Positions 8,610-19,218 of a stretch of 38,199 bases of DNA are shown in pieces. The position numbers were made by a program, and so were the translations under genes. The DNA is from Pseudozyma flocculosa PF-1. Taxonomy: Eukaryota > Basidiomycota > Ustilaginomycetes > Ustilaginales > Ustilaginaceae. The stretch covers positions 342,784-380,982 of the forward strand of contig NW_006920895.1 in assembly GCF_000417875.1 (NCBI RefSeq), in the 5' to 3' direction. Under the pieces are notes generated by a model. The model was not told the DNA's origin, searched no databases, and worked only from the letters and a program-made list of their open reading frames with translations. Each line of letters opens with the position of its first letter. Positions within the stretch are counted from its first letter, which is position 1.

Positions 8610-11099
8610 CTGGCTCGCTCCAACGACTGCTGACGAGGACGAAGACGACGCCGATGCCGAAGGCAGGGGTGGCGACGACGGCTTGACGCGAGGGGGCGGC
8701 TTCTTGCCCTCGGCCTTGAACGCCGCGCGCACCTGGCGCGCCTTGGTGTCGGCCAGCAGCCGCTGGACGGTGCCGTCGTTGAAGTCGGCCTGGAGCAGCG
8801 CGCCCTTGTGGTTGGTGCAGGTGCACTGCAGGCTGGCAAAGATCGAGACAAACGGCGAGTCGTCCTGCAGGCGCTCGAGGCGCGTCAGGATGGCCGTCTT
8901 GTTGAGCTCGCGCGTCGCCTTCTTGCGGCGCAGGTGGCTGCCGTGCAGGTAGTCGAGCACGCTGCTCTTCTCGTACCCGTACGTCGTCATGGCGGCCTGG
9001 CACGAATCGAGCATCGTCGCAGGCACCATGCCGCCGAAGATGGCTTCGGGGCCGTGCATGCCAACGACCATGTCCATGTCCGGCCAGCGGAGCGCCGCGT
9101 GCTCGGTGCGCTGCCTCGCGACGTGGTTGCGGCAGGCGACATAGAGGTGGGCGCTGGCCAGGATCAGGCTGGTGAAGTTGGCCACCTCGAAGCCGACGGT
9201 CTGGTGCAGCAGCAGCCCGCGGAACGCCTGCAGGCCGCAGTAGGTCGGGTGACGCTCGAGGAAGTGGGCCATCCGCCCCCTCTTCTGCTGCTTCTTCTTG
9301 CCGGGCCGGGGCGCGCCGGCCATCGGCGGCGAGCCGGATCGCGCGTACATCTCGCTCAGCAGGTCGTCGACGCCCTGGAGCGTGACGCGGATGCGGAAGC
9401 CCGCGTGGTCGTCGTCGTCGTAGGGGTACTCGAGCCACGAGGCGTCCTCGAGGCTGCGCTGGATGCGGTGCAGCTCGCGCTTCGAGTCGAGCCAGCCGCG
9501 CACGTTGTCGCCCTGCAGCGTGTAGTTGATGTCGAGGTACACCTGGATCTCGAAGAGCAGCAGTAGCGAGGGCGCGTCGTCGCCGCGGATGAAGCGCGAC
9601 ATCTCGCGCGTCAGCGCGTCGGCGCTCTGCGCGCTCGAGTCGGCTCGCTGGCAGCCCGAGGGCGGCACGAAGCGCGTGTAGAGCTCAATGGCGTGCTGGA
9701 AGGCGCTGTCAAACATGGCAAAGTCGGCAAACGCCTCGTCGACCAGCCGGCGATCCTGGAGCAGGCGCTGCTCGGGAGTGAGGGTGGCGTAGTCGAAGCC
9801 GAGCAGGATCGGCGTCGTCGTGGCGCGGTTGTTGGGATCGACGGCGTCCATGCTCTCGCGCCACAGGTCGCGGCGGCGTGGCAGCCAGTCGAGCGGGAAA
9901 AGCAGGAAGTGCTCGAAGGCAAAGAGGAGCGCGTCGCGCGCCGCCTTGATCCTCAGGCTGCCGGCGAGGATCTGCGAGCGGCGACCGTTGCGGCTGACGC
10001 AGAGGCGCTGGCCCGTACGCAGCTCGAACGCGTAGTCGACCAGCGAAAACAGGATGTCCTCGGGGGCGTCGAAGAGCGAGCTGTAGCGCGACATGATGTC
10101 GGCGTGCGCCTTTTCCACGAGCTGGAAGGCCGTGTTGGTCGTCAGCGAGGCCGTCACGAGGTCCGTCTTGCGCTGGCGGTAGTCGGACCACAGCTGGCGC
10201 AGGAAGCGGCGGATCTCGTGCAGGTCGGTGTAGAGCGCCATGAAGGCGCACAGCGCCTCGTCGACGTTGTCCTCGACCTGATACTGCAGCGCCTCTTCGC
10301 CAGGCGAGTCGTCGGCGTGGTCGTCGTCGTCGTCGCCCTCGTCGACGGTGTACGTCTCGAGCTGCGTGAAGAGGTTGCCGGCGGGTCTCGCGGGCCCCTT
10401 GCCCTTGCGCTTCTTTTGGCCCTTGCCCTTGTTCTTCTTCTTGCTGCCGGCGCTTTGCGGGCTGCGAGGGCTGCTGGAGGAGGCGGTGGACGCCGTTGTC
10501 GCCGTCGCTGCCGCCGCCGCCTTCGCCGTGCTGGGCCTCTGCAGATCGTCGGTGGCGACCTGGACCTCCTCGGCCTCGAACGGTTCGAGGATGGTGCAGA
10601 CCTCGATGAGGACCTCGACGAAAAACACGTGCTGCAGGCGCGAGAGGTCGGGCTGCTCGCCGAAGAAGTGGATGCAGGTGAGGCGGCGGTGGATGCAGCG
10701 GCGGATCAGGCGCAGCTTGTCCGGCGCCACGCTGGCGCCCTGATCGGCGATGAACTGGGCCAGCTCGATGAACTGGGGGATGCGGAGGATGTACTTGTAC
10801 TGGGCGGGGGCCGGAGCGGGAGCCGGGCCACTGCTGCCGTGGTGGCACGCTCCCTGGCCAATGCCGTTGCCGTGCTCGCTGCCGGTGCCGCGGTGCGTCG
10901 ACGCGCTGCTGTGCAGGTCGCGTTGGGTCGCGTTAGCGGGGGCCCTGGCACCCGCGCCAGCGCCAGCTCCCTTGGGCTTGACTGCGGTGGCGATGCGGTG
11001 CTTGGGGAACCCGAGCGAGAGCGCCGTGGTGGCGAGCCAGCTGGCGCACAGGTCCGTGTCGCGCTTGTAGGCCCAGTAGGTGGAGCTGTAGCCGTCCAT
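7989..11099 (-). CDS. DUF6604-family protein, array copy A (1036 aa)
   Basis: A single open frame. The start MDGYSSTYWAYKRDTD is the conserved N-terminus of the array and has a good Kozak context (CCGCCATGG). The DUF6604 hallmarks occur in order: ASWLATTALSLGFP (19-32), YKYILRIPQFIELAQFIA (101-118), a second helix set with HVFFVEVLIEV, a Lys-rich patch (219-238), an acidic stretch (253-269), DLVTASLTTNTAF (313-325), SADALTREMSRF, FLERHPTYCGLQAF, WPDMDMVVGMHGPE, a CTCTNH motif and LQFDYVALHTRC. It has no signal peptide or membrane segment, so it is presumably nuclear or cytosolic. An 11-Gln run lies near the C-terminus. The family is widespread in fungi and its function is unknown to me. This is the left-most array member and has the longest Ala/Gly/Pro insert (about 41-99) between the first two blocks. 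Confidence 0.88.
8571..8603 (-). repeat. (CTG)11 tract encoding polyQ in copy A
   Basis: Eleven pure CTG units on the plus strand, read as eleven CAG Gln codons. It lies between the CTCTNH motif region and the conserved SELLGILSEGL block. Confidence 0.92.
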
Positions 11100-12463
11100 G
11101 GCGGGCAGCCGTCAGCAGTCAGCAGCGCGGCCAGCGAGGCACGCACGGCAGGTGGCGCTGGAGATGGGTCAAGGAGGTGCTGCCCGGTCTCGCTGGGGGG
11201 GGGTGAAGCTCAGTCGCGGTGGCGATGCAGGCGGAGCGGGTGAGCAGACGAGAGATGGGAGAACGATGAGGTGGCGGCGAGGGTAGCAAAGGGAGGGGAG
11301 GCAGGGAAGTAGGGCAAGGTGGGGGCTGGGAAAGCAGGCGAGGGCGGGGGTCGAGGTGGTTGGCGGAGGGAAAGGAACAAAGGGCCCGCCCAGCCAGCCG
11401 TGTGGCGTGCTGAGAAAAAAGGGCAGGGCAGGCAGGCCGCAAGAGCGAGGGCAGGCAGGCACGCCTGGGGCATGGGCAGCCCGGCTGCCTGCTGGTCTGC
11501 CTACCTGGTTGCCAACGTACCTTCCTCGCTGGGCTAGGCTAGGCTGGGCTGGGCAGGCTGAGCACGGTCCCCTTGCCTGCGTCAGTGGCGCTGCAAGCGT
11601 GAAATAAATGAACCAGGCAGGCAGGGCAGGAAGCTAGGCAAGCGGGCGGACGGGCGGGCGGCCAAGCCGAGCTGACCCACCCAAGCGGTGCAGCCTTCCG
11701 AGACAGGACAGGCAGGCATCCAGGCAGCGGCAGTGGGCAGGCAGGCAGCGGAGGCTAGCCAATTGTCAGAGCGGCCAGACGCACGCCCGGTGCTTGGGCC
11801 TGAGCGGACGCATCGGAACGGACCGATGCCGCGTCGAGACAAAGCGCCGTTTGGCAGGTGGGCAGGCCAGAGGCAAGGGAGGGGCCGTGAAAGGGCAGCG
11901 ACGCCCGTGCGTGTGGCAACGGCTTCGGAATGGGCCCGCCTGCCTTCCTTAGACGGCGGCTCATCCGGCTGGCGGCGGAGAGGAGTGGAACTTGGCTCCT
12001 TGCTTGGCCGCGCTCGCATGTCCAGTCAGGCTCTCGCCGCTGTAGCCTCGGACTGCAACTCGCTCCGAGTTGAATCAGAAGAGGTTTGGGTGGTCGACTA
12101 GGCCCGCTCCTTCGCGGGGCGTACATGCATGCTCTCGCCAGGCGTAGGCAGACCCACTGTCTACGCGTGACGACCCGGAATGGGCTTCGGGGAGCTGGAG
12201 CTGGAGCTGCAGGGGACGAGGCGTTGAGCCAGCTCGCTTCATCGAGTCAGGGCTGGCCTAGACATTGGCGCCTCTTCGCAAGACGGATGGCGACGAAGAG
12301 GGGGCGATGTCATCCGGCCAGGTCGGTGCGGTTAGAGTGGAGGAGCGCTGCACCGAGCCGGGCGGTGAGGAGCGCCGCAAAGCAGGAATCGGTGTGACGA
12401 GCCGGCTCGCTCAGAGATGGTCGCCCTCCGATCATGTCGGCGCTTGCAGCAGGAGGTTCATGA
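11100..12463. other. Intergenic region between copies A and B
   Basis: I see no gene. It is rich in GGCA/GGCT repeats: a GGCTAGGCTAGGCTGGGCTG run at about 11532-11560, GGCAGGCA runs at about 11610-11650 and 11710-11750, and GGAGCT repeats at about 12190-12215. It serves as the promoter side of copy A. Open frames here are Pro/Arg/Gly-rich and unlike known proteins. Confidence 0.5.
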
Positions 12464-15312
12464 CTACGAAGTGTGGCCTGCCTGGACTGTCTCGTCGTCA
12501 CCGCAGCGGCGGGTGTCTGCACCGTCGCCGCCGGAGCCGGAGCCGGAGCCGGAGCTGGAGCCGGAGCTGGCCTCGATCTGAGGCGATGCTGGAGCGCCAA
12601 GGCCGGCCAGGGTGGCTCGCAGCTGGCGGCATCCGACGTCGGGCCCGACCTCGTCCACCTTGCCGCGCATCGCTGCGACGACGCGGAGCATGGCCTGCTT
12701 CTGCATCTGCAGCGTGGGCAAGAGGTGGTCCGGCCGTCTGCGGTTGGCCGAGTACACGCCCTCGAGGACGTACAACGTCGTAAAGACGACCCACATGGGA
12801 TCCTCTCCGTACGGATAGTTGTCGGCTCGCGTGAGGGACTCGTTGTTCTTGCTGATGGCCGGGTAGATGGCCTCAAAGACGCGCAAGCAGCCCATGTTGA
12901 GGGTCAGGTAGTCGAAACACAGGTCGGGCAGGTCGGCGGCGAGGCCAGCGGCGAGGGTCTGGAGAAGCTCGACGATCGAGAAGGATCCCTTCGGCCTGCA
13001 TCTGCGCGCGACTTGCGGCTGGATCAGCTCGTCGCGGTCGGCGGTGGTGCCCCTGGCGGATGAGGTGGTGGCTTCGACTGTGGCGGCCCCAGAAGAGATG
13101 GCCGTGGCTGACCTCTTGCGAGCCTCTCGGAGCTGCTTGTTGCGGAGGTCGGCAAGCTGCTCCTGCGCCCCGCCGATGCGATCCCGGGGGTAGCGACCGA
13201 TCTTTGCAAAGAGGGCGAAGAACGCCGAGTCGTTCTGCAGCCGGTCCCATCGATGCACAAAGCCGATCCCCCTCTCCTTCCTGAGAGACTGGATCATGCG
13301 GAGGGCGCTACCGTGGAGCTGGTCGCTGATGAGCTGATCGGAGCAGCTGTACAAGCGCATGAGGGACTTGCACGACTGGGTCAGGTCGGTCGGAAGAGTG
13401 TCGCTGCCAAAGAGCTTCTCCGGCCCACGCAGCTCGACGACGAGGTCTATGTCGGGCCAGTCCAGCTCGCCGGCCTTGAGCTCTTCGCCCAGATAGGCTC
13501 TGCAGGCCGCAGAGAAGTGAAGGGCGGCCAGAGTGATGCCGCTGCCGCGAGCGATCGCGGCCCCGACGTCCCGGTAGAGGTGGAGCGCGCGGAAGGCCTG
13601 CAGCCCGCAGAAGGTCGGGTGGCGGTCTAGAAACGCGATCCTGGTTGCGCTCGACCAGTCCTGGGGTTCCTCTCCAGGACTGCGAGGGACCGAATGCGAG
13701 CGCATCCTGAGCTCGATGCCCATCAGGTCGACGTCCCTGGCTGCTGCAGCGAAGTAGGCTTGGTTAGGGGCGGGCAGGTCGAGCCCGCAGGTGTGCCCCA
13801 TCGCCGCGTCCAGGCCGTCCTGAATCTGCTTGAGCAAGTCTCGCGCCTCGAACCTGGCCCGCCGATTGTGGCCCTGAAGGACATAGTTGATGTCGAGATA
13901 GATCTGGAGCTCAAACGCCAGCAGCAGCGTCGGTCCCTCGGTGCCACGAGCGTACCGCGACATCTCGCGCGTCAAGGCGTCGTGGCTGTCGGCGCTGCAG
14001 TCGGGCGCCCCGCGCAGGCCGGCCACGCGCTCACGGATGACATCGTCAAAGATGGAGAAGTCGATAAAGGCCGTGTACAGGAGGGAGGTGTCGATTTCCC
14101 GGCGCCTCTCGTCGGTGAGGTGCTCGACGTCGACCGACTGCTCTCCACCGTCGAGGTCCATCCCCGCTTCGTGCAGGCTCGAGTCGCCCGACGACAGGAT
14201 AAGCTTCCATTCTCGGAGCTTCAGGAAGGGGTGGAAGTAGAAACGCTCACGGACGAAGGCCTCCGCCTCTCTCTCTGCTTCCGAGCTCGCATCGTCGGCG
14301 AGGTCGTCCGACGATCCGCACCGTCGTCGTGGTATGTCGGCGGCCTGCCCATGCGCAGGTCAAAGGCGTATTCCAGCAGGGCCAGGACGACGTCGCACTG
14401 GTGGGGAAAGAGCCCTTGGTAGCGGTCCAGGATGTCGCCGAAGGCCTTTTCGAGGAGTTCAAAGGCGGTGTTGGTGGTGAGTGAGGCCGTGACGAGGTCG
14501 GTCTGGTGGTCGCGGTAGCTGGTCCAGATGCCCTTCAGGAACGACCGGATCTCGTCGAGGTCGGCATAGAGGGCCATGAAGGCGCAGAGGGCCTCGTCGA
14601 CGTTGTCCTCGATGCCGTACTGCAGCGCCTCGTCGGCATCGTCGCCTTCCTCGCCGCCTCCTCCGTCGATGCTGCTGACCTCGAGCTGGCTGAAGAAGTT
14701 CTCCATCGAGGCGATCTCGCCGTCGTCCTCCTTTCCGGCGCCGCTGGAGACCTGGCTCTTGCCCTTGGACCTGGCTTTGGCCTTGGATTTGACCTTGCTC
14801 TTGCTCTTGCCCTTGCCCCTTCGCTTTCCCTTGCCTCGGCACTTGCCGCCACCGCCCTCTTGCGGCTCGCGCACGGCAGAATCACCGTCGCTGTCCTCCT
14901 CCGCCTTGCTCTGCACGCAGGGCTGCAGGATCCTAATGACCTCGACGAGCACCTCGACAAAGTGCCCGTGCTTGGTGCATGCTCGACCGTCCCTTTCAAA
15001 GAACTTGAGGCAGGTGATGCGGCGCGCGACGCAGCGGCGGATCAGAGCGAGCCTGCTGTCCGGGACCGCATGATGCTTGTCGGCGATGAAGCGGGCGAGC
15101 TCGACGAACTGGGGTATGCGGAGGATGTACTTGTACTGCTGGTTTTTGGCGCGGTTGAGGCCGGGCGAGGAAGCGCTCTTGCCCGAGACCCTCCTGGCCG
15201 CGGTGAAGCGCTTGTGTGGGAAGCCGAGCGAGACGGCCGTGGTGGCGAGCCAGCTGGCGCAGCGGTCCGTGTCGCGCTTGTAGAGCCAGTAGGTGGAGCT
15301 GTACCCGTCCAT
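12464..15312 (-). CDS. DUF6604-family protein, array copy B, with one internal frame break or short intron
   Basis: The start MDGYSSTYWLYKRDTD at 15312 matches the other copies. Blocks in the N-terminal part: ASWLATTAVSLGFP, YKYILRIPQFVELARFIA (60-77), a 30-residue KG/KS-rich basic patch (about 157-186), an acidic stretch, then DLVTASLTTNTAF. This frame leaves homology near 14330 and stops at 14221. The C-terminal half continues in another frame (DDLADDASSEAEREAEAFV, then FYFHPFLKL) and on through SHDALTREMS, LDRHPTFCGLQAF, WPDIDLVVELRGPE and DLCFDYLTLN to the stop at 12464. Either one base is missing near 14312-14332, or an in-phase 47-nt intron (14321-14275, GTGCGG to AAGCAG) is removed. 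The CxCxxH motif of its sisters is absent. The C-terminus is a Ser-Gly repeat. Reading it as two separate genes is less likely, because the two halves together complete one family member. Confidence 0.75.
12528..12572 (-). repeat. GGAGCC hexanucleotide repeat encoding a Ser-Gly tail in copy B
   Basis: Imperfect GGAGCC/GGAGCT units on the plus strand are translated on the minus strand as alternating Gly and Ser near the C-terminus of copy B. Confidence 0.8.
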
Positions 15313-16409
15313 GGCGGTCGCTAGCCGCGGCAAGAGAGCGGATGAGAGGTGCTGGACAAGCTCGAATGCGCGAAACGTGGCGCGTGAGCCGTTCAGAGTC
15401 ACGGAAAGCCTGGGCGCGGTGGTGTGGGGCGTGGTGGGCTGGAAAGGACAAGGAGAGTGGCAACGGCTGCGATCAGACGGATAAGCGGCGCTAAGGAAGA
15501 GTTAATGCGAGAGAGGATGTGAGGGTAGAGAGAGTGAGATGGGGGCCGAGCAAGGACGGAAGGTCGAGGACGGGAAGCAAGGTGCGAGAGGCGCCACGAG
15601 GGCGCGACTTGGCCAGGCCCGAAAATTCTGGGCGGCGTGCGGGGCTTCGCTTTGGCTCTGAGCAGGGCTGCACGCACACTGCTCCTATACCTGGCCTGCC
15701 CTGCCCTGCCCTGGCCTATTCTGACCACTCAGCTAGCCGCTCCGACCTTGTCCCTGCAAGGTGAGCGTCCAAAGCCGCTGCCGAGCCGCACCGCAGGCTG
15801 GACCTCTTCGATCGACTGCTCGCAGCCCCAGACCCGCTCTGAACAAGACGATGGAAGCCCTGGGCACGGCTGCGGCTGAAGAGAGTCATGTAGGGAGAGC
15901 GGGATAGCCAAACGAGGCGGCGAAGCCAAGAACCGGCACAGTCGGGGCGTGCCAAGGCGAGGCGAAACGGCTAGAGCTTTCGATCGGCCGCAGAGACAAT
16001 CACGACATGGAAGGCTGAGGCGCCCCTTGTGGCGTATTCGACGCCAGACGCGTCGGTAAGAGAGGGGCTCCTTCGCCAGACGTCTCCGTACGTAGCCCTG
16101 CAGCCAAGGCGTGGAGGGATGAGCATGACGTGGTACTGCCAGGTCAAGGAGAAGAAGCACGGAACCGAGCGGGTGTTTTGTAGCGAGGCGTTGGCGCCGC
16201 CGGCGGCGCTGCAGTGCTCGGAGGACGGTTGACGATAGATAGCAGCAGATGGGACGAGAGAATGGATGGACCGGGTCTTGAACAGAGGCTGCATAAGGGC
16301 TGCGCTAGAGGGCTGAGGGTTGGGACGGCCGGATGGGGCGGCGGAACGAGCCGTTTGGCAGTCGGAGGCCGGCGACGCCGGTGGCGGAAGCGATGCAGCC
16401 AAAGGGCGA
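15313..16409. other. Intergenic region between copies B and C
   Basis: I find no supported gene. A CCTGCCCTG run lies at about 15690-15717. The region is the promoter side of copy B. Small open frames on both strands resemble nothing known. Confidence 0.5.
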
Positions 16410-19218
16410 TCAGAACGAGGCTCTGGGTCCCGGATTTGCAGTCTGGCCGCTCTGTTCTGTGGTGACTTCGTCGGGAAGTTGCTCGCCGGCCTCAGCCTCG
16501 GCGATGTCGGAGCCGTCATCGTCCTCATCCTCATCCCCTCCCTCGTCCTCGTCCTCTTCCTTGTCCTCGTCTGGCGTATACGCGCCGAGGGTGATCAGAC
16601 CAGCGTACAGCTGGTGATAGCCGGCGTCTTCCCCGACTTCAGTCAGCTTGTCGAGCATCGCTCTGGCCACGCGGAGCAGGGCTTCCTTCTGCCTCTGGAC
16701 CATGGGCGCGAGGACGCCGCCCTTCTTGCGGTTCTTGGAGAACGTGCCCCCAACGATGACGAGCGTGGTGAAGACTGTCTCGAGGGACCTGCCGTTGTGC
16801 GGGTAGCCTGGATCCGGGTTCAAGCTCTTCCGGTCCGCTTGCAGAGCGGCGTAGACCGCCTCGAAGACGCGCGAGCAGCGCGTATTGAGCGCCACGTAGT
16901 CAAAGCACAGGTCCGGCATGCCGACAATCAGGCTCGAGGCTTGGAACTGGACCAGATCGACGAGCGCGAGGCGTCGCCTGGGGCCCCTCTTGCGCTCCGA
17001 CCGGCTAAAGTTGGGACGACCGTCGATGATGGGCACCGTGGTGTCGGCGGCCGTGGCGGTGGATATGGCGTCGACAAAGAGGTTCTTGCCTGCCCCTTCG
17101 GGCTGCGTGGCGACGAGCTCGTTGTAGAGGCTCTGCATCGGGTCGTCGGTCAACTGGCCGCCTGGATCCGCGTCGGCGCAGCCCCTGCAGGTATGGAGCA
17201 TCGCCAGGAAGACCTCAAAGAACTTCGAAGTGCTGCTGAGCCGATTGAGACGCATACCGAGCTCGGAGGGCGAGTCCATCTTCAGGGCCTTGTTCATGCG
17301 AGGCGCGCTGCCGTAGAGGAAGTCGTTGATAAAGCGCTCAGTATAGCCGTAGAGCCGCATGAGGCTTATGGACGACTCGGCCAGGTCGGTCGGCGGAGCA
17401 TCGCTGCCGAAGAGCTTCTTGGATCCGTGCAGCCGGAGGATGAGGTCCGTGTCGGTCCAGCTGAGCTTCTGACCCTTGAGCTCCTTGGACAGGTAGACCT
17501 TGCAGGTGGTGAAGAGGTGAAGGCCCGCCAGGGGCAAGGTGCTACCCTTGGTGCTTTCCGACCCCAGGTGGCGGAATGGAAAGAGAGCGCGAGCTGCTTG
17601 CAGGCCGCAACAGACCGGGTGACGATCGAGGAACCGGTCCCTAGCGGCGGTGCTCCAACCTTCGCCGTCGCTTTCGCGGCCATCGACAAGGGTGCTCCGC
17701 GACTTGAGCTCACGCAGAAGCTTCTGGATGAGCTCGTCCATTGCGTCGAGGCCGTCCTCGTTGGAGATCGGGACTTTGAGCTCGAGCCTGCACCGGCTGC
17801 GCTTCGCCTCGTCGAGGCTGTCCCGCATCTTGTCGAGGCACTTCTTGGCCTCGAAACGGGCTCGGCGCTTGTCGTGCCGGAGGATCAAGTTGATGTCGAT
17901 GAACGCTTGCAGCTCAAAGGCAAGGAGCAGCGATGGGCCCTCGGTGCCCCGCAGGAAGCGACTCATCTCCAGAGTGAGGGCGTCGTGACTGCGGGCGCTC
18001 AGGTCAGGGCATCGGACGACGCCTTGCTGCGGCACGCTGGCCTCGTGACTTGGCGTCGAACGACTTGAAGTCGCACAGGGCGGTGAAGAGGATGTGGATG
18101 TCGAGGCCTCTGCGCTGCTCTTGGCTGCGGGGAGACGGTGATCCAGGCGCCGCTTTGTGGTCGAAATCCTCGTCGGTCATCGGGACGTCGCGAGCGGCTT
18201 CCGGATCCCTGTGCCACGCGTCGAACAGGAACCACGGCCGGATGCAGAAGTAGTCTTCGGCCATGGCCCAGGCCTCTGCTTTGGGACCCAGGTCGGCGTA
18301 GCTGCTGTAGATGAGGCCTGAGATGCCGCCGCCGTCGCCGTCCCCGTCGAGGAGCGGTCCGCCCGTTCGCAGCTCGACTGCGTAGCTGGCTAGCGCCGTG
18401 AGCAGCTCCTTCGGACCAGCAAAGAGGCCTCGGTAGCGGGCCTGAATATCGGCGAACGCCTTTTCGACGAGCAAGAAGGCCGTGGTGGTGGCGATGGACG
18501 CCGAGACAAGGTCGGCCTTGCGACGGCGGTACTCGGACCACAGCAGGCACAGGAAGCGGCGGATGTCGTTGAGGTCGGTGTAGAAGACCAGGTAGGCGCA
18601 CACCGCCTCGTCGACGCTGTCCTCGACGCCGTAGTGGAGCTCCTCGTCGTCGGCGGCGTCATCGTCGTCTCCTTCTTCCTCGTCGTTGCTCTGCAGCTCG
18701 AGGCAGCCAAAGAGGTTCTCGTTGGAGACGTCTTCGCCGACTTGCGCATCGCGGGCGGTACCGCGCTTCTTGCTCTTGCCCTTCTTGCGGTTGCGCGTGG
18801 CCTTCTTGCGGCTGGCGCTATGCTGCTGCTGCGGCTGCTGTTGCGATCGCGGCTGCTCGAACGACTGCGGGATATCGAGAATTTTGTGGAGCACCTCGAC
18901 AAAGTAGACGTGCCTGGTGCAGACCTGGCCGTCCCTCTCGTAGAACCTGAGGCAGGCCATGCGCCGGGAGATGCAGCGGGTGACGAGCTGGAGCTTGTCC
19001 GCGGGGACGGCATATCCCCGGTCGGCGATGAACTGGGCGAGCTCGACGAACTGCGGGATGCGGACGATGTACTTGTACTGCTGGGCGGCCGGCTTGGTCT
19101 GCTCGCAGTGGGCAGCGGAGATGCTCTTGGCGGGGTGATTCTCGGCGGCAGTGAAGCGCTCGCACGGGAAGCCGAGGGAGACGGCTGTGGTAGCGAGCCA
19201 GCTGGCGCAGCGGTCCGT
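16410..19218 (-). pseudogene. DUF6604-family copy C, 5'-truncated and frameshifted
   Basis: Homology to the array starts abruptly at 19218 with TDRCASWLATTAVSLGFP. The preceding MDGYxSTYWLYKRD segment present in all other copies is absent, and upstream in frame there is a stop (TAA) with no ATG. The N-terminal half continues through YKYIVRIPQFVELAQFIA, HVYFVEVLHKI, a basic patch (KKATRNRKKGKSKKR), an acidic stretch and DLVSASIATTTAF to FKSFDAKS. There the frame breaks at about 18048; it runs into a stop at 18004 while homology resumes in another frame as SHEASVPQQGVVRCPDLSAR, then SHDALTLEMSRFLRGTEGP and LDRHPVCCGLQAA, ending at 16410 after a long Asp/Glu tail. Two independent lesions argue for a decayed copy. 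The nearby assembly gap (19777-19796) leaves assembly error as an alternative. The downstream half alone could still be translated from the Met at 18035 (541 codons). Confidence 0.7.

Noticed and set aside
9693..11243. Plus-strand open frame of 516 codons opposite copy A
   Set aside because: It is the antisense shadow of a strongly supported DUF6604 gene; its Leu/Glu/Val/Arg/Ala-rich composition follows from GC-rich antisense reading and it matches no family.
12100..12125. GCCCGCTCCTTCGCGGGGCG stem considered as a terminator or tRNA arm
   Set aside because: No tRNA A/B boxes or cloverleaf, and rho-independent terminators do not apply in a eukaryotic genome.
16320..18068. Plus-strand open frame of 582 codons opposite copy C
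   Set aside because: Antisense to conserved family blocks; the high GC suppresses stop codons on the opposite strand. No recognisable domain.
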